64,000 bases of DNA. Source: Arthrobacter psychrochitiniphilus (GTDB lineage: Bacteria; Actinomycetota; Actinomycetes; Actinomycetales; Micrococcaceae). The DNA lies in assembly GCF_003185915.1 (NCBI RefSeq), contig NZ_QHLZ01000013.1, positions 1-64,000 of the forward strand. The letters run 5' to 3'. The translations under genes were made by a program, and so were the position numbers. A model generated the notes under the pieces. It saw nothing but the letters and a program-made list of their open reading frames with translations, searched no databases and was not told where the DNA came from. Position 1 is the first letter of the stretch; every line of letters starts with the position of its first letter. Positions 45,653 through 54,609 of the stretch are shown here, one piece after another.

Positions 45653-48321
45653 GGCTGGCCGGCTTTTTGCCCTGCCAGCAACCGTGCGGCCCAGCGTGAG
45701 AGCTTCGCCCTGTCGATCTTGGAGTTGTGCCGCACATCTGTGGGCATGGCGTCAATGGTGATCACGGCAGCCAACGGAAGTCCCACGGACAACGCCGCAG
45801 CACGCACTGCCGCCGCGAGCGGGGCAGCTGCCAACCCTGGACGCTTGATGGCGGGAGCAGTTTCTACGATCGCCACGGCAGCCTGAGTCCCCATGGGTCC
45901 AACGCCAACAACGGCAGCACGGGCAACTCCGGGCACTTGTTCCACCGCCTGCTCGCACGCCACAGGTGTTTTGACGCCGGTGGGGGTTGTGAGAATGTGC
46001 TCCATCCGGCCCTCAACCCACAGCCGGCCCTGCGCATCCAGATGCCCAACATCGCCTGTGCGGTGCCAGCCAGGAATGGAGGTGCTGTGAGTTTGCGTGA
46101 TCCACAGGCGGTCGTAGCGTTCCTTGACGTGCGGAGCACGCACCAAAATCTCCCCGGTGACTTCGGCGGCGGTGGTGGGCGAAAGGTCAAGCCCTTGCGC
46201 CAGCACGGGCGCTATGGCAATGGCGGCGCCGCTGACAGGGGTTCCAACACACACACCATTGCCCGCCCCGGCCGCAAGAATGCCCGGTAAGTCAATATCG
46301 GTGACAGGCAGCGCTTCCGTCATGCCGTAGGGAGTGTGCAGAGCCGCATTGGTGGTCAGCTCCTGCACCTGGGTGAGTAGCCGTTGACCCAGGGGTGCAC
46401 CTGCCGAGAGGAGAAGTTCGACGCCGGCCAGCACCTTCCGCAGGGCAGGCGTGAGTTCCGCAGCAGTGGCCACCACGTTCACAAGCGCGGCGGGGGAAGC
46501 GAACACCACTGTTGCATCAATGGCAGCGGCAGCTTCGGCCAAGGCTTTGGCGGTCAAGGTGCGCGGGGCGGTGACATCCATGTCGGGAGTGACAGTGGTG
46601 GCGCCCAAGGCCGGGCCAAGCAGGGCAAAGGGGGCAAAACCGGCTACCAGTGACGTGCCCGCTTCAAGCCGGTAGGTGGCTTTAAGGGTGTCGCGCATGG
46701 CGGCCAGCCGGCGGTGTGTGTACACAACACCCTTGGCCGGTCCGGTGGAACCGGAGGTGAACAGCACTGCTGCATCGGCATCCGGTGCGGGGGTGCTAAA
46801 GGTGCTCGCATACCCGGCCAACCGGGTCACGCGACCATTGGCCAGTAACTGCGGAACCGTGCCGGCAACCTTAAAGAGGGCTTTCTTGGCTGTTGCTGTG
46901 GCAGGTGGGAAATCTTCAGCGGCAATCCTAATGCCGGGCCAGTTGTACAGACGGGCACCAGCCAAAGCACGTTCAATCCCAATCAGGAAGTCAGGCCCGG
47001 CACCCTTGATGGCGCGGCTGAGCCCCTTGGTGCCCAGCCCCGGGTCGGCCACCACAATGACGGCGCCCAGACGCAGGCAGGCGTAGATCAAGGTAGTTAG
47101 ATTGATGCCCGGCGGCACCAGCAAACTGACCCTGTCTCCGGCCTTGACACCGAGTTCACGCAGTCCTGCCGCGAGATCGTCCACATCGCAGGAGAGCTGC
47201 GCCCAGCTCAGCGAACGTGTTCCGCCGTCGGTCAACATATCCACCACCGCGGTGCTGGTATCGGCAGTGCGGGCATCGAGCTCGGCCAGCATAGGGACAT
47301 ACTCCGTGTTCGTGCTGTCCTTGGTGGTGGCTTGCTCAAGGGATGCGGCTTGATCAGATGTCGGGAAACGCTGCGCCAGCCAGGTGAATGTTGGTGCCGC
47401 TATGTCACGATCTTCCTGGACCAGGTGGCTGGCACCTTCAAAACGGTGCACATCGGCGTGGGGCAGGCGCGTGATCAGATCTCGCAGGTATCGATCTGAG
47501 AAGACCGGGTCCTTGGGGCCCCACATCATCAGGGCAGGCACGCCAAGGGAACGGATATCAGAGGACACAGCATCCAGTGCAGCCCAGGACGGGTGCTCTG
47601 GCGTTGCCGGAATATCGGCCACAAAATTACCTACCCCGGCACGCCGGGCCACGGAGCGGTACGGGGCCATGAATGCTGCGCGGACCTCCGTGCTCAGGGT
47701 GGGCGCAGCGAGTCCGTGCGTGACACGCAAAAAGGCGGAAGTGGTGCTGGTGCCCCACTGGTGGACGGCGGGGTGTAGGGCAAGTTTTAGAGCTGGCGGA
47801 AGGGTGAAACCTGCCGGGTGCACGGCCGTGTTGGTCAGTACCACGGCGGCCAGCTGGTCCTTGTGCCGGGTGGCCCAGCCCAGGGAAATGATGCCGCCCC
47901 AGTCGTGTCCCACACTCACCACAGGCCCGGTAAGGCCCAGTGCGGCGGTGAAGTCAGAGAGGTCGTTGATGCGGTCCTCGAGGCGGCGGAAGGTGCCCGT
48001 GCGCTCGGAGAATCCCATATCCAGCTGGTCTACGGCGATGACGCGCCACGGGCCGCCAGCGGCAAGAGTTTCGGGGGAGGTAGCCCCGGCCAGGAGGGTG
48101 CGCCACAGATAAGACCACGTGGGATTGCCGTGCACGCACAGCAGGGTGCCTCGAGGGGCCTTGCCGGTGGCCAGCACGTCGGACTCATTGTCCAGGTAGT
48201 GCCATTGCCTGCTGGTGCCTACAGGATCAACGGCGGACGTGGACGGGACCGTGAGTACCTGCTGCCACGCTGGAGAGACACCGGGCCATGGTTGGGACAC
48301 GGCCGTGTGCTCGGAAGTCAC
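45649..48321 (-). CDS. oleBC: OleB-OleC fusion: alpha/beta hydrolase plus AMP-dependent beta-lactone synthetase
   Basis: 890 aa. Residues about 20-330 are a haloalkane-dehalogenase-like hydrolase (LCVHGNPTWSYLWRTLL, GHDWGGII with nucleophile Asp, ASHLVQED with His). By family, OleB is a beta-lactone decarboxylase. Residues about 360-890 are an ANL adenylating enzyme (LFTSGSTGPAKGVVYTHRR, YGMTEALP, HRTGDVGHLDAQGRLWVEGR); OleC converts beta-hydroxy acids to beta-lactones. The OleB-OleC fusion is the known actinobacterial form. GTG 48321 is chosen because it starts two bases after the oleA stop; the open frame further upstream runs inside oleA. Confidence 0.92.
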   Translation of the reverse strand: MTSEHTAVSQPWPGVSPAWQQVLTVPSTSAVDPVGTSRQWHYLDNESDVLATGKAPRGTLLCVHGNPTWSYLWRTLLAGATSPETLAAGGPWRVIAVDQLDMGFSERTGTFRRLEDRINDLSDFTAALGLTGPVVSVGHDWGGIISLGWATRHKDQLAAVVLTNTAVHPAGFTLPPALKLALHPAVHQWGTSTTSAFLRVTHGLAAPTLSTEVRAAFMAPYRSVARRAGVGNFVADIPATPEHPSWAALDAVSSDIRSLGVPALMMWGPKDPVFSDRYLRDLITRLPHADVHRFEGASHLVQEDRDIAAPTFTWLAQRFPTSDQAASLEQATTKDSTNTEYVPMLAELDARTADTSTAVVDMLTDGGTRSLSWAQLSCDVDDLAAGLRELGVKAGDRVSLLVPPGINLTTLIYACLRLGAVIVVADPGLGTKGLSRAIKGAGPDFLIGIERALAGARLYNWPGIRIAAEDFPPATATAKKALFKVAGTVPQLLANGRVTRLAGYASTFSTPAPDADAAVLFTSGSTGPAKGVVYTHRRLAAMRDTLKATYRLEAGTSLVAGFAPFALLGPALGATTVTPDMDVTAPRTLTAKALAEAAAAIDATVVFASPAALVNVVATAAELTPALRKVLAGVELLLSAGAPLGQRLLTQVQELTTNAALHTPYGMTEALPVTDIDLPGILAAGAGNGVCVGTPVSGAAIAIAPVLAQGLDLSPTTAAEVTGEILVRAPHVKERYDRLWITQTHSTSIPGWHRTGDVGHLDAQGRLWVEGRMEHILTTPTGVKTPVACEQAVEQVPGVARAAVVGVGPMGTQAAVAIVETAPAIKRPGLAAAPLAAAVRAAALSVGLPLAAVITIDAMPTDVRHNSKIDRAKLSRWAARLLAGQKAGQP

Positions 48322-48323
48322 TG

Positions 48324-49349
48324 CTACCACGCAATTTCCATCATGGCGGTGTTCAAGCCTGAGCCCACACCCATGCACAGGACCCGATCGCCACGGTTCA
48401 GGCTCTGGGATTCCTGCGCCAAGGTCATGGGCAGCGAGGCTGGGCCCACATTGCCCCATTTGGGGAATGTGATGGGCACCCGCCCCTTGACCAGATTCAC
48501 GGCCTTGATGATGGCGTTGGTGTAAGAGTTGGAGACCTGGTGGGTGACGTAGCGGTCCATGGAGCGCCAGTCCCAGCCGTCGGTGTGGGCCTCATGCCAG
48601 GCATCAGTGACCAGTTCCAGACCATTGTCCAGCAGTCCTTTGGTGTCTGTGAACATGCCGTCAGGCCCGCCCACACACAGCTGGTGGTGCTGCGTGCCGG
48701 CACGGGAGACGCCGCCCACTATGCGGTGACCTTCGGGATGCAGATCTGCCGGGCCAATAACGGCAGCGGCCGCGCCGGAACCCAGCGTCAAGGTGGCGAA
48801 TTCTTTGAGATAGTCCTCACGGGTGGAGGTTTCCGCGTTCAGACGGTTGAAGGTATTTTCCTGCGTGGCCTGGGCGTCCTCGCCCGCCACCACCAAGGCG
48901 TACTTGATCTGGCCGGAGTCGATCATGTTCGCAGCCAAGGTCATTCCGTTGACGAAGCCCAGGCAGGCGTTGGCCACGTCAAAGTTCATGGCCGAGGAGG
49001 GTAGCCCCAAACCGTTGTGCACCTTCACGGCAACGGAGGGTTCAAGATTGCGTCGAGTGACGGAGGTATTGATCAGCAGGCCCACCTGGCCCGGTTCAAT
49101 CCCGGCCTCGGCCAGCGCCTTGGCACCAGCCTCAATGGCGGCGTCGTCAAAGTCTGTGCCCGGGGCCCACCAGCGGCGTTCCTCCACACCGGCCACACGC
49201 TCCAAGAGCCGTTTGGAGAGGCGCAGACGTTTCAGGCTCGGGGCTAGACGGGCGTCGAAGTCACTGGATTTGACAACAATCGGAGCCTCAATGCTGGAAA
49301 CAGCAAGCAAGGCGGTGTTGTGGTGACGAAACGTAGCGTTGCCGATCAA
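48324..49349 (-). CDS. oleA: OleA, thiolase-fold acyl condensing enzyme (head-to-head olefin synthesis)
   Basis: A 341-aa ketoacyl-ACP-synthase III-type enzyme. It joins two fatty acyl-CoAs, the first step of long-chain olefin formation. The catalytic Cys sits in DVANACLGFVNG (about residue 128), the His in DRYVTHQVSN, and the Asn in FPKWGNVGPASLP. GVEERRWWAPG matches OleA rather than FabH. First gene of the minus-strand oleA-oleBC-oleD operon, whose genes are separated by two bases or overlap. The start ATG lies 252 bp from the divergent smc start. Confidence 0.92.
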   Translation of the reverse strand: MIGNATFRHHNTALLAVSSIEAPIVVKSSDFDARLAPSLKRLRLSKRLLERVAGVEERRWWAPGTDFDDAAIEAGAKALAEAGIEPGQVGLLINTSVTRRNLEPSVAVKVHNGLGLPSSAMNFDVANACLGFVNGMTLAANMIDSGQIKYALVVAGEDAQATQENTFNRLNAETSTREDYLKEFATLTLGSGAAAAVIGPADLHPEGHRIVGGVSRAGTQHHQLCVGGPDGMFTDTKGLLDNGLELVTDAWHEAHTDGWDWRSMDRYVTHQVSNSYTNAIIKAVNLVKGRVPITFPKWGNVGPASLPMTLAQESQSLNRGDRVLCMGVGSGLNTAMMEIAW

Positions 49350-49368
49350 GTTCCAGCCTTTTTCTTAG

Positions 49369-49457
49369 GTATCAAGTGTTCAACGTCACCGGAAAAACCA
49401 GTGACTTTGCCTTGATATGTGCTAGAACGCCTGAGGACGGCACCCATACATATCAAG
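49369..49457. promoter_or_regulatory. Inverted TATCAAG repeats between divergent oleA and smc
   Basis: CTTGATATGT (49411-49420) and its exact reverse complement ACATATCAAG (49448-49457) are separated by 27 bp. A third GTATCAAG lies at 49369-49376. Such spaced inverted repeats in a divergent promoter region can be operators. No regulator is known to me for them. Confidence 0.5.
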
Positions 49458-49601
49458 ACCCACCCTTAACTATGCACCTTGAGGGGTGTTCACGCACATA
49501 CGCCACAACGTATACACGGATCTAGGCGCCCGGGTGGGATGGGGAAATTCACGGTAGATTGGCTTGTGAGAAACACACCCGGCGCAGGAGAAGAAAACAG
49601 T

Positions 49602-52600
49602 TTGCATCTAAAAAGTCTTTCCGTGCGCGGATTCAAGTCCTTCGCGTCGGCCACCACTTTTGACTTTGAACCCGGTGTGACAGCTGTTGTGGGCCCCAAT
49701 GGTTCGGGGAAATCCAATGTGGTTGATGCTCTTGCCTGGGTCATGGGGGAGCAGGGTGCCAAGACGCTGCGCGGTGGAAAAATGGAAGACGTTATTTTTG
49801 CCGGTACTTCCGGACGTCCGCCTTTGGGCCGCGCCCAGGTCTCACTCACCATTGACAACAGCGACGGCGCCCTGCCGATCGACTATGCCGAAGTCACCAT
49901 CTCACGCACCCTGTTCCGTGCAGGCGGCTCCGAATACGCCATCAATGGGACCTCCTGCCGCCTTCTGGACATCCAAGAGCTCCTCTCCGATTCGGGGCTG
50001 GGCCGTGAAATGCATGTCATTGTGGGTCAAGGCCAGCTGGATAGGGTGCTGCACGCCACCGCTGAGGATCGCCGCGGCTTCGTTGAAGAAGCCGCCGGAA
50101 TCCTCAAACACCGCCGCCGCAAAGAAAAAACTCTCCGCAAGCTTGATGCCATGGGCGCCAACCTGGCCAGGCTCAATGATCTGACGGGGGAGATCCGCCG
50201 CCAGCTGACACCTTTGGGCAAACAGGCGGCTGTGGCCAGGCGTGCACAAACCGTGCAATTTGATGTCAGGGACGCCAAAGCTCGCCTGCTGGCTGATGAT
50301 CTTGTGAGCCTGACACAAACCGTGGCACGCGATGAAGCAGCAGAACTATCCCTCAAGAACCGCCGCGAACAGGTGGAGCAGGAACTACAAGCAGCCCGGG
50401 AGAAGCAGGCGGCACTGGAACAGGAAGCCGCAGCCGCCACACCCGTCCTGAACGCGGCACGGGATAACTGGTACCAGTTATGTTCCTCCCGCGACCAGCT
50501 CAAGGCGCTGGGAATGCTCGCCGCAGAACGCCGGCGTCATCTTGGAGCCACGGAGACGGCGCCGGACCCCAGCCGAGACCCGGACCGCTTGGCTGAACAA
50601 GCAGCACGGTTGCGTGAAGAGGAAGCCGAGCTGGATCTTGCCTTGGAGGAGCGCCGCTACGGGTTAGAAACAGCCATGGAAATCAAGGAAGATGCCGAGG
50701 CTGCCGTGCGGGGTGAAGAGCAGCGAGTGCGGGATCAACTCCGTGCCACCGCCGACCGCCGCGAAGGCTTGGCCCGGTTAGCCGGTCAGGTTGCCTCCGC
50801 CCGTTCACGGTTCGAATCGGCTGAAGCCGAAATTGGCCGGCTGCACCACAGCAAGGCTGCCGGCGCCGAACGGCACACCCAGGCGGCGGCGGAGTTTGCC
50901 GCCCTCGAATCCCAGGTAGCCGGAGTAGAAGAGGGGGAGGAACGCCTCGATGCCGATTACGAGGACGCAGCCGCAGCCCTTGAGGAAGTGGACACGGCGC
51001 TTGAGGCGCTCACCCGCGAGCAGCTGGCTGCCGAGCGGGCCCGCGAGTCCCTGACCGCCCGCCGCGATGCGCTTGCCGTGGGGCTGCTGCGCAAGGATGC
51101 CAGTGCCCAACTACTCGAAGCCCGCCCGGACGGTGTCATGGCCTCCATGGCTGCGCTCATCCGGGTGGTGCCCAGCCATGAAAGCGCCATCTCTGCGGCC
51201 TTGAATGCAGCCTCCGAAGGGGTTGCGGTCACGGGACTTTCCGCGGCACTGTCTGCGCTGGAGCTGGTTAAAACGCACGAGGGTGGCCGGGTCACCCTCG
51301 TGCTCGCCGGGCCAGCCCGCGCTGATGAGCAGCCGGCGGAGCTGGTCCGATTGCAACAAGTGGCAGCTGCTGCCGCGGCTGCCATTCCCGGCGCGCTGCT
51401 GGGACGTGCACAGGCTGATGGCCCCGCGGAGCTGGCACAAACTCTCGACGCCTTGTTGGCAGGGGTTGTGCTGGTCCCCGATGCGGCTGCAGCCCAGGAA
51501 GTTCTGGCCCGGGATACTGCGCTGACGGCAGTCACGGCTGACGGTGACGTGTTCACCCAGTGGTGGATTCAGGGCGGCTCAGCCGTGGCTCCGTCGCTGC
51601 TGGAATTGCAGGCAGCGGTGGATGAGACCGAAAGTGCACTGGCGCAGGCCACGGCCCGCGGCGAGCAGTCCCGTTTTGCGCTTGCAGGCTTGCAGGGGCG
51701 CAGGGCCGCCCTGGCTCAGGCGGCGGAAACCTCCCTGGCCGCACTCAACGAGTCCGACGCGCGGCTGGCAGCCGTGGCTGAACGTCTGGGCCTGCTGGGG
51801 GCCACGTTGCGTTCGGCTGCAGGAGAGTCTGAACGTCACGCCCAGGCCGTCCACGGGGCAACCGCCAACCTTGAACGCGAACAACACGCACTGACGGAGA
51901 TAGCGGCACGGCTGGCCACAGCGCAACAGGCCCCGGCCGGCCTTGAACCGTCCATGGATGAGCGCGATTCCCTGGCTGCGGCAGCCACGGCTGCCCGCGC
52001 GGTGGAGCTGGAAACCCGGCTCTCGCTGCGCAGCACCGAAGATGCCCTCACGGCTACGCGCAACCGGGCGGCGGCGCTGGAACGGGCGGCCGCCACGGAG
52101 CGGGCAGCTCGGGAGCAGGCGGCGCAGCGGGCCCGGCGTCGGCTGTTCCAAGCGAAGAAGGCCTCCGCCGTGGCGCTGGCAAGCCACCAAGTTCTGGTGC
52201 TTGTGGAAGAGTCCATCGCCTTGGCCGAACAGGTCCGCGATGAAGCCGAGGAGCAGCGGGCGGGCCGTGACGTGGAATTGATGAGCGTTCGCAGTGCCAC
52301 GGTGGAGGCTCAGAAGGAGCTGGCGCGGCTGACCGATTCTGTGCATAAGGACGAGCTGGCACGTGCCGCCCAGAAGCTGCGAATTGAAACGCTGGAAAAC
52401 AAATCCATTGAGGAACTTGGGCTCAGCGTGGACCACCTCCTTGCAGAATATGGCCCCCAGACGCTGGTTCCGCTGGGCCCCGGTGAGGTTACGGACAAAT
52501 GGGCGGCACTGCGCATGGCCGTGGATGAGGACGGCAACCAAGTCCGTGAAGGAACCCCGTTTGTGCGCGACGAGCAGGAAAAGCGGCTCAAACGGGCCGA

Positions 52601-53225
52601 ACGGGATCTGTCAGCCCTGGGCAAGGTCAACCCGCTCGCCCTGGAGGAATTTGCGGCGTTGGAGGAACGCCACCAATTCCTGTCCGCCCAGCTAGAAGAC
52701 CTGAAGGCCAGCCGCCGGGACCTCATGGACATCATCAAGGAAGTGGACGCCCGCGTTGAAGAGGTCTTCACGGCCGCCTACGCGGACACGGCTATCCAAT
52801 TTGAGCGCGTCTTTGCCCGGCTCTTCCCCGGCGGCGAGGGCCGCCTGGTGCTGACTGATCCCACGGAAATGCTGACCACAGGGATTGAGATTGAGGCGCG
52901 GCCCGCAGGCAAGAAGATCAAGCGCCTCTCCCTCCTCTCAGGTGGCGAGCGCTCGCTGACGGCCGTGGCGCTCCTGGTGGCCATCTTCAAGGCCCGGCCA
53001 TCACCTTTTTATGTCATGGACGAGGTCGAGGCGGCGCTCGATGACACCAATCTGGGACGGCTCATCAGCATTCTTGAGGAACTGCGTGAATCCAGCCAGC
53101 TGATCATCATTACGCACCAAAAACGCACCATGGATATTGCTGACGCACTCTATGGGGTGTCCATGCAAGGCGACGGCGTCTCCACCGTCATCAGCCAACG
53201 CATGGACCGGGCTGCTGGAGCATAA
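49602..53225 (+). CDS. smc: Chromosome segregation protein SMC
   Basis: About 1207 aa from TTG 49602 (HLKSLSVRGFKSF), ten bases after AGGAG; the frame is open to 49479, but family members begin at this motif. The ATP-binding head has Walker A GPNGSGKSNVVDALAWVMGE and the Q-loop region. Two long coiled coils (about residues 160-480 and 640-1000, Ala/Glu/Arg-rich) flank the hinge domain (about 510-625). The C-terminal head has signature LLSGGERSLTAVALL and Walker B PSPFYVMDEVEAALDD. As a condensin ATPase it organises the chromosome. Position before ftsY is typical for actinobacteria. Confidence 0.95.
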   Translation: MHLKSLSVRGFKSFASATTFDFEPGVTAVVGPNGSGKSNVVDALAWVMGEQGAKTLRGGKMEDVIFAGTSGRPPLGRAQVSLTIDNSDGALPIDYAEVTISRTLFRAGGSEYAINGTSCRLLDIQELLSDSGLGREMHVIVGQGQLDRVLHATAEDRRGFVEEAAGILKHRRRKEKTLRKLDAMGANLARLNDLTGEIRRQLTPLGKQAAVARRAQTVQFDVRDAKARLLADDLVSLTQTVARDEAAELSLKNRREQVEQELQAAREKQAALEQEAAAATPVLNAARDNWYQLCSSRDQLKALGMLAAERRRHLGATETAPDPSRDPDRLAEQAARLREEEAELDLALEERRYGLETAMEIKEDAEAAVRGEEQRVRDQLRATADRREGLARLAGQVASARSRFESAEAEIGRLHHSKAAGAERHTQAAAEFAALESQVAGVEEGEERLDADYEDAAAALEEVDTALEALTREQLAAERARESLTARRDALAVGLLRKDASAQLLEARPDGVMASMAALIRVVPSHESAISAALNAASEGVAVTGLSAALSALELVKTHEGGRVTLVLAGPARADEQPAELVRLQQVAAAAAAAIPGALLGRAQADGPAELAQTLDALLAGVVLVPDAAAAQEVLARDTALTAVTADGDVFTQWWIQGGSAVAPSLLELQAAVDETESALAQATARGEQSRFALAGLQGRRAALAQAAETSLAALNESDARLAAVAERLGLLGATLRSAAGESERHAQAVHGATANLEREQHALTEIAARLATAQQAPAGLEPSMDERDSLAAAATAARAVELETRLSLRSTEDALTATRNRAAALERAAATERAAREQAAQRARRRLFQAKKASAVALASHQVLVLVEESIALAEQVRDEAEEQRAGRDVELMSVRSATVEAQKELARLTDSVHKDELARAAQKLRIETLENKSIEELGLSVDHLLAEYGPQTLVPLGPGEVTDKWAALRMAVDEDGNQVREGTPFVRDEQEKRLKRAERDLSALGKVNPLALEEFAALEERHQFLSAQLEDLKASRRDLMDIIKEVDARVEEVFTAAYADTAIQFERVFARLFPGGEGRLVLTDPTEMLTTGIEIEARPAGKKIKRLSLLSGGERSLTAVALLVAIFKARPSPFYVMDEVEAALDDTNLGRLISILEELRESSQLIIITHQKRTMDIADALYGVSMQGDGVSTVISQRMDRAAGA

Positions 53226-53274
53226 ACCCCGCGCGCTCGGTGCCGCTGCCGGGATAAGGCAAGTTCCACGGTGG

Positions 53275-54501
53275 CTAGGCCGGGTGGGTGTCCTTCGCCG
53301 GTAGCCACAGCACCATGGCTAGAAGTGCCACGGCCGTTGCCATGAGGAACGCCGGGCCGTAGGAGAAGGCGTCCACGAGCAGTCCCGCCGCGATGGGGCC
53401 AATGATGGCGCCCAGATCGGAGCTCATCTGGAAGGTGGCCAGGACCTTGCCGCCGGAGCGCTCGTTGCCTATTACATCCGCCACGGTGGCTTGCTGGGCC
53501 GGGCCCATGAGGCCGCTGCCCAAGCCTGCGATGGCTGATATCAAGAAGAACCAGAACTCATTACCGGTGAATCCGAGCGCGCCCATGGCGAGGCCGTTGA
53601 CGGCTAGTCCGCTCAGAATCATGGGCTTGCGGCCCCAGGTGTCTGCCAATTTTCCGGAGAAAGTCAGGGCAACTCCTGTGCCGATGGCAAACACGGCCAA
53701 GGAAATGCCGGCTACCTCTGGACCGGCGCCCAAGGCGGCCGTGGCAAAGAGTGGCACCAGGGCCATGCGGAGGCCGAAAGCGGACCAGCCATTGGCAAAG
53801 GCGGAGCCCAGAACGGCGCGGTAGGTAGGCAGACCCAGAGCAACACGCAGCGGCAATACCTCTTTTTTGACGGCGGTAACAAGCCCCTTCCGGTTCGCTT
53901 GAGCAGAGGCCGCTGGCAGTTGCGTTGCCACCAGCACCGCCACCAGAACCAGGGCAGCGGCGTAGACCAGAAACGGCAGGGCCATGCCAAAGCCTGCAAG
54001 GAGTCCACCCACGGCGGGGCCGGCAATATTACCGAGCAGGAAGGAGCCTGAATACAGGCTAGATACCCGTCCACGTGCCTGGGGCGGGGCGAGCCGGATC
54101 AATAGGCCCATGGCCGCAACGGTGAACATGGTCGAACCAATGCCGCCCAAGCCCCTATAGATCAGCAGCTGCCAATAATCTTGTGCGAACGCACAGGCTG
54201 CCGAGGAGGCTGCCACGATGAGGATGCCCAGAATGTAGGTGCGGCGCTCGCCCATCCGTTCCACCAGCCAGCCGCTCAAGGGGGCAAAGGTCAAGCGGGT
54301 GAAGGCAAAGGCGCTGACAACCACAGCGGCGGCTGTCACGCTGACATCGAAGCTTTGTGCGAATTGCGGCAAAACCGGGGCCACAATGCCAAAGCCAATG
54401 GCAATCATGAAGGCGGCAGCCACCAGTACCTTGATCTCGCGGGGTAGCTTCGCTGCGGGCAGATCCTTGGCCTGTTTGGGCCGGCGTATAGACATAGACA
54501 T
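53275..54501 (-). CDS. MFS transporter, multidrug-resistance type
   Basis: About 408 aa with 12 predicted helices. It shows VVSAFAFTRLTFAPLSGWLVERMGERRTYI (helix 2 and loop 2-3 A-motif), GLGGIGSTMFTVAAMGLLIRL, and the second-half loop GKLADTWGRKPMI. The layout fits drug-H+ antiporters (Bcr/CflA-like or DHA1), but the substrate is unknown. I take ATG 54501 because the longer frame overlaps the start of the divergent ftsY gene. It is sandwiched between smc and ftsY on the opposite strand. Confidence 0.8.
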   Translation of the reverse strand: MSMSIRRPKQAKDLPAAKLPREIKVLVAAAFMIAIGFGIVAPVLPQFAQSFDVSVTAAAVVVSAFAFTRLTFAPLSGWLVERMGERRTYILGILIVAASSAACAFAQDYWQLLIYRGLGGIGSTMFTVAAMGLLIRLAPPQARGRVSSLYSGSFLLGNIAGPAVGGLLAGFGMALPFLVYAAALVLVAVLVATQLPAASAQANRKGLVTAVKKEVLPLRVALGLPTYRAVLGSAFANGWSAFGLRMALVPLFATAALGAGPEVAGISLAVFAIGTGVALTFSGKLADTWGRKPMILSGLAVNGLAMGALGFTGNEFWFFLISAIAGLGSGLMGPAQQATVADVIGNERSGGKVLATFQMSSDLGAIIGPIAAGLLVDAFSYGPAFLMATAVALLAMVLWLPAKDTHPA

Positions 54502-54609
54502 CACTGACGAGTGTCCCACATGACGCGAAAATTGGTCCTGTGCCCACCCGTGAGGCCCCGGCAGTGAGGCTCTGCCCCGGGCGTGAGGCCCCCGTGAGAG
54601 ACTAAGGGG

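Noticed and set aside
51579..52541. 320-aa frame antisense to smc
   Set aside because: Shadow of the smc coiled-coil region.
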